A stretch of 64,000 nucleotides of DNA from Fusobacteriaceae bacterium (GCA_031289425.1 JAITPM010000055.1:1-64000), one strand, 5' to 3'. Shown: positions 29,559 through 39,933, counted from the stretch's first letter. Program-made: numbers and translations. The notes: generated by a model from the sequence alone, not told the origin.

Positions 29559-30621
29559 CCGATATATTATTTTCGTATGTGTTAAATTTAATATTTTTCA
29601 ATTCTATTCCCTGTGATATTTTTTCTATATCAAATCCTTTTATGAATGGAAGAGCCTTATCATCTCCCAATATTTTGGGTGCAATAAAAATCTCTCCACC
29701 ATCTATAACATTTTCCTTAAAAGCTCTCGATATAATATTGCTACCACCTTCCAACAGAATAGAATCTATTCCAAGTTTTCCTATTTGATAAAGAATATCA
29801 GAAATTTTAAAATCATTTCCCTGTAGAAATATTATTTTTATATTTTTATTTTCTAATAATGATATTTTTTTATGATTCTTATTATTTTCAGATGTTATTA
29901 TTATACTTTTATTATCTTTAAAATTAACAAAATTGCTGTTTAAATCAATTTTTAAATTTGGGTCAACTACAATTCTATAAGGATTAATACCATTTTCAAC
30001 CCTAGCTGTAAGCATAGGATTGTCAGAAATAATTGTATTTATTCCTACCATTATCCCCATATATTTATTCCTTAAATATTGGACTTTTTTTCTAGACGCT
30101 TCATTGGTTATCCATTTGGAATCACCGCTATATGTAGCTATTTTACCATCTAAAGTGATAGCACATTTTAAGAATAAAAAAGGAATTTTAGTCGTTATAT
30201 ATTTTAGGAAAACCCTATTTATTTTTATTGCATTATTTTTTAATAGTCCTACTTCTACAGATATTCCTGCATCTCTTAGCATTTTTATCCCATTTCCGGA
30301 TACTTTTGGATTTGGATCTGACATAGCAACAACGCAACGCTTTATTCCCATTTTAATTATTTTTTCTGCACAAGGAGGAGTTTTTCCAAAATGTGAGCAT
30401 GGTTCTAGCGTGACATAAAGTGTCGCCCCCATTGCTTTATCACCGGCTTCATCTAGAGCAAAAACTTCTGCATGAGAACCTCCATATTCTTTATGATAAC
30501 CGCTACCGACTATCTTATCATTATTTACAACTATAGCTCCTACCAATGGATTTGGACTCGTATGACCCGTACCTAAGATACTCAATTCTAAAGCCTTTTC
30601 CATATAGACACTATCGTCCAT
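29542..30621 (-). CDS. ribD: Diaminohydroxyphosphoribosylaminopyrimidine deaminase / reductase
   Basis: HAEVFALDEAG, TLEPCSHFGKTPPCAEKI, LEGGSNI. Confidence 0.96.
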   Translation of the reverse strand: MDDSVYMEKALELSILGTGHTSPNPLVGAIVVNNDKIVGSGYHKEYGGSHAEVFALDEAGDKAMGATLYVTLEPCSHFGKTPPCAEKIIKMGIKRCVVAMSDPNPKVSGNGIKMLRDAGISVEVGLLKNNAIKINRVFLKYITTKIPFLFLKCAITLDGKIATYSGDSKWITNEASRKKVQYLRNKYMGIMVGINTIISDNPMLTARVENGINPYRIVVDPNLKIDLNSNFVNFKDNKSIIITSENNKNHKKISLLENKNIKIIFLQGNDFKISDILYQIGKLGIDSILLEGGSNIISRAFKENVIDGGEIFIAPKILGDDKALPFIKGFDIEKISQGIELKNIKFNTYENNISVEFYK

Positions 30622-30625
30622 AAAA

Positions 30626-31087
30626 TTACATCTCCTTTAATAAATTTACCATTTCTAATGCAGAAAGTGCTGCATCAAATCCTTTATTTCCGGCTTTTGT
30701 TCCGGCTCTCTCTATTGCTTCTTCTATAGAATTCGTAGTAAGAACTCCAAATAATACAGGAATTTCGCTCGCTAAGCCTACTGTCGCTACACCTTTTGAT
30801 ACTTCGGCACATACATAGTCGAAATGAGGAGTAGACCCCTTTATTACTGCACCTAAAGTTAATACTGCGTCATATTTTTTTGAATCAGCTAATTTTTTTG
30901 CAATTAATGGTATTTCAAAAGCACCGGGCACCCATGCTATAGTTATGTCATCAGGGTTCACTTCATGACGAGTAAGTGCATCTTCAGCGCCTCCTACCAA
31001 TTTATTTGTTATAAATTCATTAAACCTTGCAGCTACTATTCCTATTTTTAATCCTTTTCCTAAATATTTACCTTCTAATGTTTTCAT
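30626..31087 (-). CDS. ribH: 6,7-dimethyl-8-ribityllumazine synthase
   Basis: [35 protein letters not shown]. Confidence 0.97.
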   Translation of the reverse strand: MKTLEGKYLGKGLKIGIVAARFNEFITNKLVGGAEDALTRHEVNPDDITIAWVPGAFEIPLIAKKLADSKKYDAVLTLGAVIKGSTPHFDYVCAEVSKGVATVGLASEIPVLFGVLTTNSIEEAIERAGTKAGNKGFDAALSALEMVNLLKEM

Positions 31088-31104
31088 GTTTCCTCCTTAA
31101 ATAT

Positions 31105-31130
31105 AAAAAACCCAGATATTTCTGGGCATA
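31105..31130 (-). terminator. Riboswitch-controlled terminator before ribH
   Basis: Minus strand: CCCAGA-AATA-TCTGGG-TTTTTT. Confidence 0.85.
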
Positions 31131-31164
31131 TTAACAATGATAAAAGATGAATAAAAAATCATCA

Positions 31165-31272
31165 TTTCTTCTCTCATCCAGACTCTACTGTCGGTTTTGG
31201 AATTACACCAAATCAAGCTAAAAGCTTCGCAGACTATACTGCCGGTCGGGGATTTCACCCTGCCCTGAAGAT
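31165..31272 (-). ncRNA. FMN riboswitch (RFN element)
   Basis: Minus strand: CTTCAGGGCAGGGTGAAATCCCCGACCGGCAGTATAGTCTGCGAAGC...GATTTGGTGTAATTCCAAAACCGACAGTAGAGTCTGGATGAGAGAAG matches the RFN core. Confidence 0.97.
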
Positions 31273-31408
31273 AATAATTTATTTTAATATTAAGTTTTAT
31301 ATAGATTCTATTGGTAGTATAACTCTAAAATAAAGTTTTGTCAATATGTTTATTTCAAGTGGTTAAATAAAGGTTAAATAAAATAAACATACTATATCAT
31401 ATCTGATT

Positions 31409-31459
31409 AAAAAAACAGTCTAGAACCACCAATTTATATGGTTTTAAATCTGTTTTTTT
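31409..31459. terminator. Bidirectional stem-loop/terminator
   Basis: AAAAAACAG...CTGTTTTTTT with inner AACCA/TGGTT helix. Confidence 0.6.
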
Positions 31460-31482
31460 GTTCTAACTGTAAAATTCATGAA

Positions 31483-31689
31483 TTAATAACGACCCCTTCG
31501 ATAACCTCTTCTAGGTGGATTTCTATAATGAGTCCTTCTAGGAGCGCTATATGATGGAGATGGATTGCTGGCAGCGACCAAAACACCGGTAGTAATGAGA
31601 CCTGCTCCGAGTATTTCTTCATTTGTACAGGATGTAAAGCTAGTCATAGCGATAATGACAAGCATTACTACAGTTAAAAATTTTTTCAT
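31483..31689 (-). CDS. Small putative lipoprotein with Arg/Tyr/Pro-rich tail
   Basis: 68 aa; signal peptide with MTSFTSC lipobox; tail SAPRRTHYRNPPRRGYRRGRY; SD GAGGAG. Confidence 0.65.
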   Translation of the reverse strand: MKKFLTVVMLVIIAMTSFTSCTNEEILGAGLITTGVLVAASNPSPSYSAPRRTHYRNPPRRGYRRGRY

Positions 31690-31881
31690 AGTTAATCTCC
31701 TCTTGGCTGGTTAGATATGTCCACGTTGTGATTGCTATTTTATATTTGACATATTCAAGATATATTTCAAGGACTTTTCAACCTTCATGCCTAACATATC
31801 ATACATTATAAACCAAAAAAAATCAATGTATTTTTTTACAATAGCTAAATAAAGGTTAAATAAATTGAATTACAAATAAAT

Positions 31882-31917
31882 AAAAATCATGGTATAAAAT
31901 TTTTATACCATGATTTT
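31882..31917. terminator. Bidirectional terminator downstream of GntP permease
   Basis: AAAAATCATGGTATAAAA-TTTTATACCATGATTTTT. Confidence 0.88.
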
Positions 31918-31943
31918 TGAGGATTCATTAAGACATTTAATAT

Positions 31944-33320
31944 TTATACGACTCCAATAGTTCCAAGAACAATTATTGCTGCTAATGCAACTATGGGTAA
32001 TATACACGTAACCATTCCGATATCGTTATAAGAGTCTTTATGGGTCATTCCCGTAACTGCAAGTAGTGTAAGGACTGCTCCACAATGTGGTAATGAATCC
32101 AATCCGCCAGATGCTACTGTAGCTATTCTATGCAATGTTTCCGGACTCAATCCACTTAGTTTGGCCATTTCCAAATATTGAGGCGCAAGGGCAGTCAATG
32201 CTATTCCCATTCCACCGGAAGAAGATCCGGTAGCTCCTGCAAGTAATGTTATTGCTATACCTTCAGAAATAAGAGGACTCGCTTTCATTCCTAATAATAT
32301 ATCAGTTAATAGTTTAAACCCGGGAACAATTTTTACAACCCCACCAAATCCGACAGCCGCAGCAGTGTTTAGTATGGCCATAACTGATCCGTTTCCACCT
32401 TCATTAAGTGCTCTTATAAGACCATTAGACGATTTTCCATCTTTACTTTTACCAACAAGCATATTAAAATTAAAAATTACTGTACATATAATTCCACATA
32501 AAAGTGATAATACACTTCCAGGAATAACGGCTTCTGCCGGTGTTAAATCTTTAAATACAAATTTTATAAATAAATATAGAGATATTATTACTACAATTAA
32601 TGGAATAATTGATAAAATAGGACTAGGTAATTGATTACTATCTCTCAAAACGACTTCTACTGAAGGTTCTGAAAAATGTTCTCCATTTTTTATAATTTTA
32701 TTTTGCTTCCAAAGCAAATAAAAATATCCACCAAAAAACATTATTAATCCTGCAATAATTCCTAAAATAGGAGCGGCATAAGGAGTCGTATTAAAATTTT
32801 GACCAGCAATGATATTATTTAACTGTGGTGCACCGGGAAAAGCAGTCATTGTAAAAGTAAAAGCTCCAAGTGCGATAGCTCCGGGAATTAACCTTCTAGG
32901 CAAATTTGCTTCTCTAAATAAAGATATAGCAAGAGGGTATATTGCAAACACTACTACAAACAACGATACTCCTCCATATGTTAATATTCCGCAACTTATT
33001 ATAACTGCTAAAAGAGCTCTTTTGGCGCCAACTATTCTTACTAATATCAGGGCAACTGCATTGGCAGAGCCAGTGATTTCCATCAATTTCCCAAAAACAG
33101 CTCCTAAGAAAAATAATGGGAAATAAGATTGTGCAAAGGCTCCTAAAGCAGGCATGTATCCTTTTAAATACGAATTCAAAATAGCTCTTCCATCAAATCC
33201 AAATCCGATTATTGCTACTAATAATCCTGATACAGGGGCAACCCAAATAATTGAATATCCTTTATATGATAAATATACAAGTAATAATAAACCTAAAATA
33301 ATCCCGACTATTCCAAACAT
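31944..33320 (-). CDS. GntP-family permease
   Basis: 458 aa multi-TM; GGLDSLPHCGAVLTLLAVTGMTHKDSYNDIGMVTC. Confidence 0.88.
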   Translation of the reverse strand: MFGIVGIILGLLLLVYLSYKGYSIIWVAPVSGLLVAIIGFGFDGRAILNSYLKGYMPALGAFAQSYFPLFFLGAVFGKLMEITGSANAVALILVRIVGAKRALLAVIISCGILTYGGVSLFVVVFAIYPLAISLFREANLPRRLIPGAIALGAFTFTMTAFPGAPQLNNIIAGQNFNTTPYAAPILGIIAGLIMFFGGYFYLLWKQNKIIKNGEHFSEPSVEVVLRDSNQLPSPILSIIPLIVVIISLYLFIKFVFKDLTPAEAVIPGSVLSLLCGIICTVIFNFNMLVGKSKDGKSSNGLIRALNEGGNGSVMAILNTAAAVGFGGVVKIVPGFKLLTDILLGMKASPLISEGIAITLLAGATGSSSGGMGIALTALAPQYLEMAKLSGLSPETLHRIATVASGGLDSLPHCGAVLTLLAVTGMTHKDSYNDIGMVTCILPIVALAAIIVLGTIGVV

Positions 33321-33857
33321 ATTTCCTCCTTTAGTGATTTATATTGTGCTTTAAGCATATGTAAATTACATAAAATTAATCTAATATAAAAATATTTTTT
33401 AATAATAAATATGTAATTAATACATATTTTTTTAAATATAATAAATCAGCAACTAAAGAATATGTATTTGTAATTCGGACAAAACATACATAAATTTTAT
33501 AATAAAATTATATTACAAGAATGAAAAAAAAGAAAACGATATTATTTCATAATTTTCTATGAAATTATTTCATATGCTGAAAGTTAATATAAATACAAAA
33601 ATATTGATTTGCATATATATAATATATTATTGAAATTGTTCCTAAATTAAACTTTAAAGTCAAAAATAGATTTAAATGAATAAATAATTTATTTGTTTCA
33701 AATTATTTATTTTAAAAATAAAATTTTTTCTATATATTTTATTAATAGCTTGTTATGAATAAAATTCATAACATAGCTGCAAGATAACTTTTTATGGGCA
33801 CTGATAATTTTTTTGTTGTGACGATAAAAAAATTATTAATAATGTTTATAATTTAAT

Positions 33858-33891
33858 TTGACAAATCATCTATTATATATTATATAATAGA
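33858..33891 (+). promoter_or_regulatory. Promoter-like element overlapped by a 23-nt perfect palindrome
   Basis: TTGACA at 33858-33863; TCTATTATATA-T-TATATAATAGA (33869-33891) covers the spacer and -10 region. Confidence 0.5.
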
Positions 33892-34181
33892 CTTAACAAC
33901 TAATTAATATGATATTTAAAAACAAAGCCATAAATTTTTTAGAATAATTTTTTTGGGGTTATGCATGTTTTTGTCTCGTAAAAAATTATGAAAATTGCTG
34001 TTTATAGAAAATTTTAAAAATTTATTAGACCAGGTTTAAAAATATAAAACACAATTAAATCATAGAATTATTGAGATAAATAGTATATAAAATCAAATAA
34101 AAAAAATTTAATATACTATTTTAGAATGTTATTAAAAAATAACTGAAAGTTGTACTGGCATAATATTAGGGAGGGCAAAAT

Positions 34182-34586
34182 ATGAAATTTGTAGATCTAA
34201 AAGTCGGATTAAAAGGTTTTGTTACAAAAACTATAACTGAAACTGATGTTATATTATATTCTGGGGTATCATTAGATGTAAATCCTGCTCATCTTAATCA
34301 AGTATATGCGGAAGGATCTATGTTTAAAAAAAGGATAGTACACGGAATGTTATCATCAGGTCTCATTTCTGCTGTGCTTGGAACAAAACTACCTGGCGAA
34401 GGTACTATATACCTTGAACAAACACTTAAATTTAAAGCACCTGTATTCTTTGGTGATACAATTACTGCAACTGCTGAAATAACAGAATTAATACCAGAAA
34501 AAAATAGGGTCAAATTATCAACTATTTGTACTAATCAAGATGGAAAAGAAGTAATATCTGGAACTGCGACAGTATTAAAAGAATAA
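34182..34586 (+). CDS. MaoC-like (R)-specific enoyl-CoA hydratase
   Basis: YSGVSLDVNPAHLNQVYA, RIVHGMLSSGLISAVLGTKLPGEGTIYLEQTLKF. Confidence 0.9.
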   Translation: MKFVDLKVGLKGFVTKTITETDVILYSGVSLDVNPAHLNQVYAEGSMFKKRIVHGMLSSGLISAVLGTKLPGEGTIYLEQTLKFKAPVFFGDTITATAEITELIPEKNRVKLSTICTNQDGKEVISGTATVLKE

Positions 34587-34828
34587 TCCAATTATTATCA
34601 GCAAGTAATGAGGTATAAAATCATTAAATAAATCTAATAAATTGCTGATGATGTATATTTGATAAAAACTGTGTTTGGAATTGATTTATAAAAATAAGTT
34701 GTTAATCTTATTGACTTTATACCAAGAAGTGATCGCAAACCTAAATTAATAGATAAAATAATTTTTAAAAATGAATTGACCTAGTTAAAGGAACAATCTC
34801 ATGGTTTATGGATTAGAAAATAATAAAA

Positions 34829-34863
34829 ATACCTATAAACGTCCTATTATAGGTATTTTTATT
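34829..34863. terminator. Bidirectional terminator
   Basis: AAAAATACCTATAA...TTATAGGTATTTTTA. Confidence 0.8.
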
Positions 34864-34899
34864 ATAATTTATAATATTTTTTAATTATCCCCAATTTAA

Positions 34900-36489
34900 T
34901 TATTCTAAATTAATTGTTATTTCGATATTTATTTCTTCCAGGAAATATTTGTCATGAGATACCACAATAATGGAACCTTTATATTCATTGATAGCAGCAG
35001 TCAAAATTTCTATATTTTGTATATCCAAATTATTTGTGGGTTCATCCAAAACAATCATATCCGGAGCTTTATTGCTTATTGAAAGGCAACAAAGCATTAA
35101 TCTCATTTTTTCGCCACCACTTAGTATGCCACAAGATTTATACCATACATCTCTTGTGAATAAAAATCTATCTAATTCCGTTTTTATTTCATGTTCAAGT
35201 AAAATTGAATAATTGAACTTTTGAGCCTGTTCATAAATATTGAGATTGTTATCAATCAAAGAATAATCTTGGTCTATATACACGTAACTGTTATCTGCCC
35301 TAAAAACACTACCAATCTTCAGTTGCAATTCATCCAGTATAATTTTGATAAGAGTTGTTTTCCCTGAGCCGTTAGACCCATGGAGAGCTATTCTTTCTCC
35401 ACTTGTTATCTGAAAGGTCAATGGTTTTGCCCAGAGTAATTTATCGTTGTATCCATAATTGATATCTTTGGCATTAAACAATATTTTCCCCCTATGAAGG
35501 GATGAATTATCAAACCGAAACTTCATCTTATCAATATCGGGCAACTCATTTTTCAATTCTATTAATTCTTTGGATATAGCTCCAATTTTTTTAGTATGAG
35601 TATCCTTCAATCGTGCAGCACTATTTTCTGCATTATTTTTTAATGTTCCCATAATAATTTTGGGTATGCCTGCATTTTCTTGTTTTTTCTTTCCTCGGGC
35701 ATCCAGTTTTGATTTCCTTTCAGATGTTTTTCTATTCAATTCTTTAACTTTTTTTAGGGTTTTTTCTTTATTTTTTATATCATCATTCAGAGCATTTGTT
35801 ACGATTTGGTTTTGTTTTTGATAGAAATCATAGTTACCACCATATATGTTTACTCCTTTTTTAGTTAATTCATAGATACTGTCGATTAAATTTAGTAATG
35901 TCCTATCGTGACTCACTATAAGCATAGAAGCAGGATTTTTGCTAATAAAATCATATAAAAGCTGCCTGCCATCATCATCCAAGTGGTTACTTGGCTCATC
36001 AAATAAAATAATATCCGGTTTATGAATATAGATACCTGTGAGAAATACCTTTGTTCGTTGTCCTCCGCTCAGTGATTCCATTTTTTGTGATAAGTTCAAT
36101 TCATCTAATTTCCAATAATTTAGTGCTTCTCGACAACGCTCTTCTATGGTCCAGTCATCATTTAAAATATTTAAATTTTTTTCTGTTATATTCCCATCTA
36201 TAATTTCTCGTAATGCCTGTAATTTATCTTTGATTTTTAAAACCTGTGCTATAGTTAGATGATTGAATTGTCCAAAAATTTGTGGGATATAGTATGGCGT
36301 TGAATCAATATATAAATCTCCTGATGTTAGTTTTAAGGTTCCTGAAATAATTTTTAAAAGAGTCGATTTTCCGATACCATTGTGACCTATCAGGGCTATT
36401 TTATCATGTTCATTTATTGTAAAACTTATATTATCAAATAATAATTCACTATTTTGATAACTATAAGAAATGTTTTTTATTGTAATCAT
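34900..36489 (-). CDS. ABC-F family ATPase
   Basis: Two ABC domains without TM: GHNGIGKSTLLK / GSNGSGKTTLIK; LSGGQRTKV / LSGGEKMRL; FDEPSNHLD / LDEPTNNLD. Confidence 0.93.
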   Translation of the reverse strand: MITIKNISYSYQNSELLFDNISFTINEHDKIALIGHNGIGKSTLLKIISGTLKLTSGDLYIDSTPYYIPQIFGQFNHLTIAQVLKIKDKLQALREIIDGNITEKNLNILNDDWTIEERCREALNYWKLDELNLSQKMESLSGGQRTKVFLTGIYIHKPDIILFDEPSNHLDDDGRQLLYDFISKNPASMLIVSHDRTLLNLIDSIYELTKKGVNIYGGNYDFYQKQNQIVTNALNDDIKNKEKTLKKVKELNRKTSERKSKLDARGKKKQENAGIPKIIMGTLKNNAENSAARLKDTHTKKIGAISKELIELKNELPDIDKMKFRFDNSSLHRGKILFNAKDINYGYNDKLLWAKPLTFQITSGERIALHGSNGSGKTTLIKIILDELQLKIGSVFRADNSYVYIDQDYSLIDNNLNIYEQAQKFNYSILLEHEIKTELDRFLFTRDVWYKSCGILSGGEKMRLMLCCLSISNKAPDMIVLDEPTNNLDIQNIEILTAAINEYKGSIIVVSHDKYFLEEINIEITINLE

Positions 36490-36507
36490 TGATTATGCAT
36501 CACCTCT

Positions 36508-36885
36508 ATGTTTTTATCTGGCTTAGATAACCCCCCAGATATTTGGGTATTTCTTAAAATTTATTTTCATATCTTCATGAACCTCTTTCTGTAAATCAAT
36601 CCCGAGTTTCCGATATGCACGAATAATTACATCAGTACATACACCCTTATTTGCTGGAATATCTCCATTGGGATAATCTATTTTAAAATAACTTGGGTCA
36701 TAATAAACATTTTCTTTTGTAAGAGAAAATGCCGCATCTGCCAAATTATTATAAAAATTTTCATTACCCATAGCAGTAAAAAGAGTTATAAAAGAAAAGG
36801 TTATGGTAAAAATTATCTTTTTCATTGTTTTCATGATATTTTTAATCCTTTTTAACTTTTTATGTATGATATAGAAAATACTCAT
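36508..36885 (-). pseudogene. DUF1287 gene remnant: frameshifted at a G6 tract and 3'-truncated
   Basis: ...YDPSYFKIDYPNGDIPANKGVCTDVIIRAYRKLGIDLQKEVHEDMKINFKKYPNIWGVI*. With one G removed from G6 (C6 at 36531-36536) it reads IWGLSKPDKNI..., the family sequence, then ends near the ABC-F start without the conserved distal part. Confidence 0.75.
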
Positions 36886-37043
36886 ATTTATAATTTTACA
36901 TTATTTATGGGTTTCGTGCAATGATTTATTATGGATTTGTTAAAACTATTAAAGATTTACAAAAATGCTTAATTGGTGTAAAATATATTAAGTTCTTTAA
37001 ATTAAGAACAAATTAATACAAAATAATTCATAGGAAGTGAATA

Positions 37044-37385
37044 TTGATGAAAGGAAATATTATTGAAGCAGCAAAATATGTAAACCATCCATCATTTAAT
37101 GGAGTATTTACGAAACACTTTTTTTCAAGTGAAGATAACGATAGGTTGAACAATGTAGAAGTTGTTATTATGCCAAATTTTGAGATTACTCCACATATAC
37201 ACGAAACAGCTATAGAATTTTTCTATGTAGTGGAGGGAGAAGGCGAGTTTTTAGATAATACTGAATGGCGCAAAATAGAAAAAGGAGTTGCTTTTAAAGC
37301 GCCTATAGGAATGACCCATGGGATTAAAAATACTGGCAAAAAACCTCTTGTATTATTTTCTACTTTTAGTCCATCAATAAGATAA
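37044..37385 (+). CDS. Cupin-domain protein
   Basis: ITPHIHETAIEFFYVVEGEGEFLDN, FKAPIGMTHGIKNTGKKPL. Confidence 0.88.
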   Translation: MMKGNIIEAAKYVNHPSFNGVFTKHFFSSEDNDRLNNVEVVIMPNFEITPHIHETAIEFFYVVEGEGEFLDNTEWRKIEKGVAFKAPIGMTHGIKNTGKKPLVLFSTFSPSIR

Positions 37386-37393
37386 GAGATATG

Positions 37394-37439
37394 AAATTGG
37401 TGTTGATACCTAAATATAGTATCAACACCAATTTTTTTT
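37394..37439 (+). terminator. Terminator downstream of cupin gene
   Basis: AAATTGGTGTTGATAC-loop-GTATCAACACCAATTTTTTTT. Confidence 0.9.
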
Positions 37440-37554
37440 ACACTTTCTAATGGAATATATTTTATGAAAAACTTATTATACTACAACTTTTTGTAATTTA
37501 TAAAACTCTTAAAACATTGAATATATAAGGATTTAAGAAGATTTTTTCCCTGCT

Positions 37555-37875
37555 TTGCTGCAGAATTCAGAAATAATAGGAAGTGATAAATTGTTATTTA
37601 TAAAAGTGTTGTTCATCTGTATGAAGTATCATTTCAATCAAAAAGATAAGGACGGAAGACGTTATATTTTTCATCCATTATATGTTATGTTTCATGTCAA
37701 AGAATATAAAGAAAAAGTAGTCGCATTATTGCATGATATTGTAGAAGATACAAATCTAACAATAGATGATTTAAAAAAATATAAATTTCTGGATGATATT
37801 TTATTTGCAAATTTTAAGTGTGGAGAAATAGTAGTATCTTCTTTTAATGATTTTAAAATTTTGTATGGATGTTAA
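37555..37875 (+). pseudogene. Degenerate HD-domain phosphohydrolase fragment
   Basis: YIFHPLYVMFHVKEYKEKVVALLHDIVEDTNLTIDDLKKYKF is a recognisable HD core; the C-terminus is short and unrelated, the start is unclear. Confidence 0.5.
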
Positions 37876-38001
37876 TATTGAAATAAAAGATGATATATCC
37901 TCTTGTTAGAATCAGATGAACAATAGGGATTTGCTTTTTGTGAAAAATAAAATTTTCATAAATTAAATAATAAGTAAATATTTAACTTTACATCTAACTC
38001 C

Positions 38002-38916
38002 CTATCTTATCAAAACATTTATCAAAATAATTATTACCACCAAACTTAAAAATATCGAAAATGTCCCCATAAAAGTTGAAATTTCCTTATTCCCTCCAGC
38101 TTTTTCTGTATAAATCGGTGCTAAACTAGAAAGTGGTGAAAATATTAATATTGCTACTACTTTTCTCGCTTCCAAAGTTAAAGGTAAATATTTATACAAA
38201 AACATTGAAGCTATACAAGCAATTATAAATCTAATAATTATAATTATTCCTGCATTTTCGAAATATTCCCTCTTAAATTTTATTTCAAGCATCATTCCCA
38301 TTAAAAACATTGATAGAAAACTATTCGAGCGTCCGATAGTCCCAGCCAGTGTCTCTATCATTTTGGGGATAGGTATCTTTGTAAATACCATTGTAAGCAT
38401 TATGACATAAGTAATAAGTGGTGCAGAAGTTGCTATTTTTTTTATTATTTCTTTAAGTTCTCCCTTATTCTTGTTATTTAATATTGCAGATGCCACAGCG
38501 TAAGAAGCTCCCGTTACTATCAAAGCATTTCCAATATCAAACATACATGCAGCTACAATACCTATATCTCCCAAAAAACTCTGAATAAATGGGAGTGAAA
38601 AATTCCCTATATTATATCCCGGAAAATTTATTATATATAAAATTTTCTTATCTCTGGATTTATTTCTTGATAAAAATATGCCTATAAGCATATATATGAT
38701 ATTTAATCCAAGACTTATAAGTATGATTAAAAACAATGAATTATCTTTTTTAAAATTTACAAAACCCGATATTATAACTGATGGAAGTGTAATATTCATA
38801 ACTATTTTTACCAAAGTTTTATATTCAGTCATATCAAAAAACTTGATTTTTTTTAGAGTATATCCCAGAAAAATTATAAATATGAATCCTAAAGATTTTA
38901 TTAATATTTCTTCCAT
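38002..38916 (-). CDS. AEC-family (auxin efflux carrier-like) transporter
   Basis: ~10 TM, IIFLGYTLKKIKFFDMTEYKTLVKIVMNITLPSVIISGF. Confidence 0.88.
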   Translation of the reverse strand: MEEILIKSLGFIFIIFLGYTLKKIKFFDMTEYKTLVKIVMNITLPSVIISGFVNFKKDNSLFLIILISLGLNIIYMLIGIFLSRNKSRDKKILYIINFPGYNIGNFSLPFIQSFLGDIGIVAACMFDIGNALIVTGASYAVASAILNNKNKGELKEIIKKIATSAPLITYVIMLTMVFTKIPIPKMIETLAGTIGRSNSFLSMFLMGMMLEIKFKREYFENAGIIIIIRFIIACIASMFLYKYLPLTLEARKVVAILIFSPLSSLAPIYTEKAGGNKEISTFMGTFSIFLSLVVIIILINVLIR

Positions 38917-38978
38917 TATTCCATCCTTAATTGTGGTTAAGTTTTATCATATCCTATTACTTTATAGTTATATAAATA

Positions 38979-39011
38979 AAAGCACTCAACAAATTTGAAT
39001 GCTTTTTTTAT
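38979..39011. terminator. Terminator downstream of rnfB
   Basis: AAAAGCACTCA-acaaatt-TGAATGCTTTTTTT. Confidence 0.7.
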
Positions 39012-39064
39012 ATAATACCATAAAACATATAAAATTTTAAATTTTTTTAATTTAAATTTTATAA

Positions 39065-39931
39065 TTAAACACTTGGTGTAGCTTCTGCTGCAGGCTGTTT
39101 CACTGATGCTTTTACTGGTCTTTTAAAATTATTAACTATAGCATGAGTAGGACATTTAGTAGCACAAATACCACAATTTATACATTTTTCAGGATCTATT
39201 TTTGCTAAATTATTTGCTACTACAATTGCTTCCTTTGGACATGACTTAACGCAAAGACTACAGCCAATACAGGCAGTTTCACAAGCTTGCTTAGCAATAG
39301 GTCCTCTATCTTTTGAAGAACAAGTTACAGTTACTTTTTTAATAACAGGAGTTATCGCTATAACAGCCTTAGGGCAAGCTTTAGCACATAGTCCACATGC
39401 AATACATTTCTCTTCATCGACTAGTGCAATCCCTGTTTCTCCTATTGATATAGCTCCCACAGGGCATACTTTTTGGCAATCACCATAGCCAAGACATGCA
39501 TATCTGCAATTTTTGTCTCCACCGGCGTACATAGCCACATCAGCACATGTATTAAGTGTACCATCAAAAGTAAATTTTTTAGCTACCTTATGCCCTTGAC
39601 AAAGCACTCTAGCTGTTTTTTTATCTCCAGAGGTATCTACAGTCAACCCCATTATATCACCGATTTTTCCAGCTACTGAACCACCACCGGGAGCACATAA
39701 ATTTAATCCAGCTCCATCATTTACAACAGCTGATGCATATCCTCCACATCCTGCAAATCCACATCCACCACAATTGGCACCTGGAAGCACACCAAGAATA
39801 GCACTTATTTTAGGATCTACTTGAATTTCAAATTTTTTAGCCGCATAGGCTAAAAACAATCCCATTGCTAAACCTGTACTACCTAATATCAATACAGGCT
39901 CTATAATTTCTCTCATATTCTTTCCCTCCAA
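39065..39931 (-). CDS. rnfB: Rnf electron transport complex subunit B
   Basis: LPGANCGGCGFAGCGGYA and several CxxCxxCxxxCP ferredoxin clusters. Confidence 0.96.
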   Translation of the reverse strand: MEGKNMREIIEPVLILGSTGLAMGLFLAYAAKKFEIQVDPKISAILGVLPGANCGGCGFAGCGGYASAVVNDGAGLNLCAPGGGSVAGKIGDIMGLTVDTSGDKKTARVLCQGHKVAKKFTFDGTLNTCADVAMYAGGDKNCRYACLGYGDCQKVCPVGAISIGETGIALVDEEKCIACGLCAKACPKAVIAITPVIKKVTVTCSSKDRGPIAKQACETACIGCSLCVKSCPKEAIVVANNLAKIDPEKCINCGICATKCPTHAIVNNFKRPVKASVKQPAAEATPSV

Positions 39932-39933
39932 AT

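Noticed and set aside
34900-36489. Specific antibiotic resistance ABC-F (Vga/Lsa/Msr) call
   Set aside because: Only the ABC-F family is supported. Subfamily and resistance phenotype need phylogeny and MIC testing.
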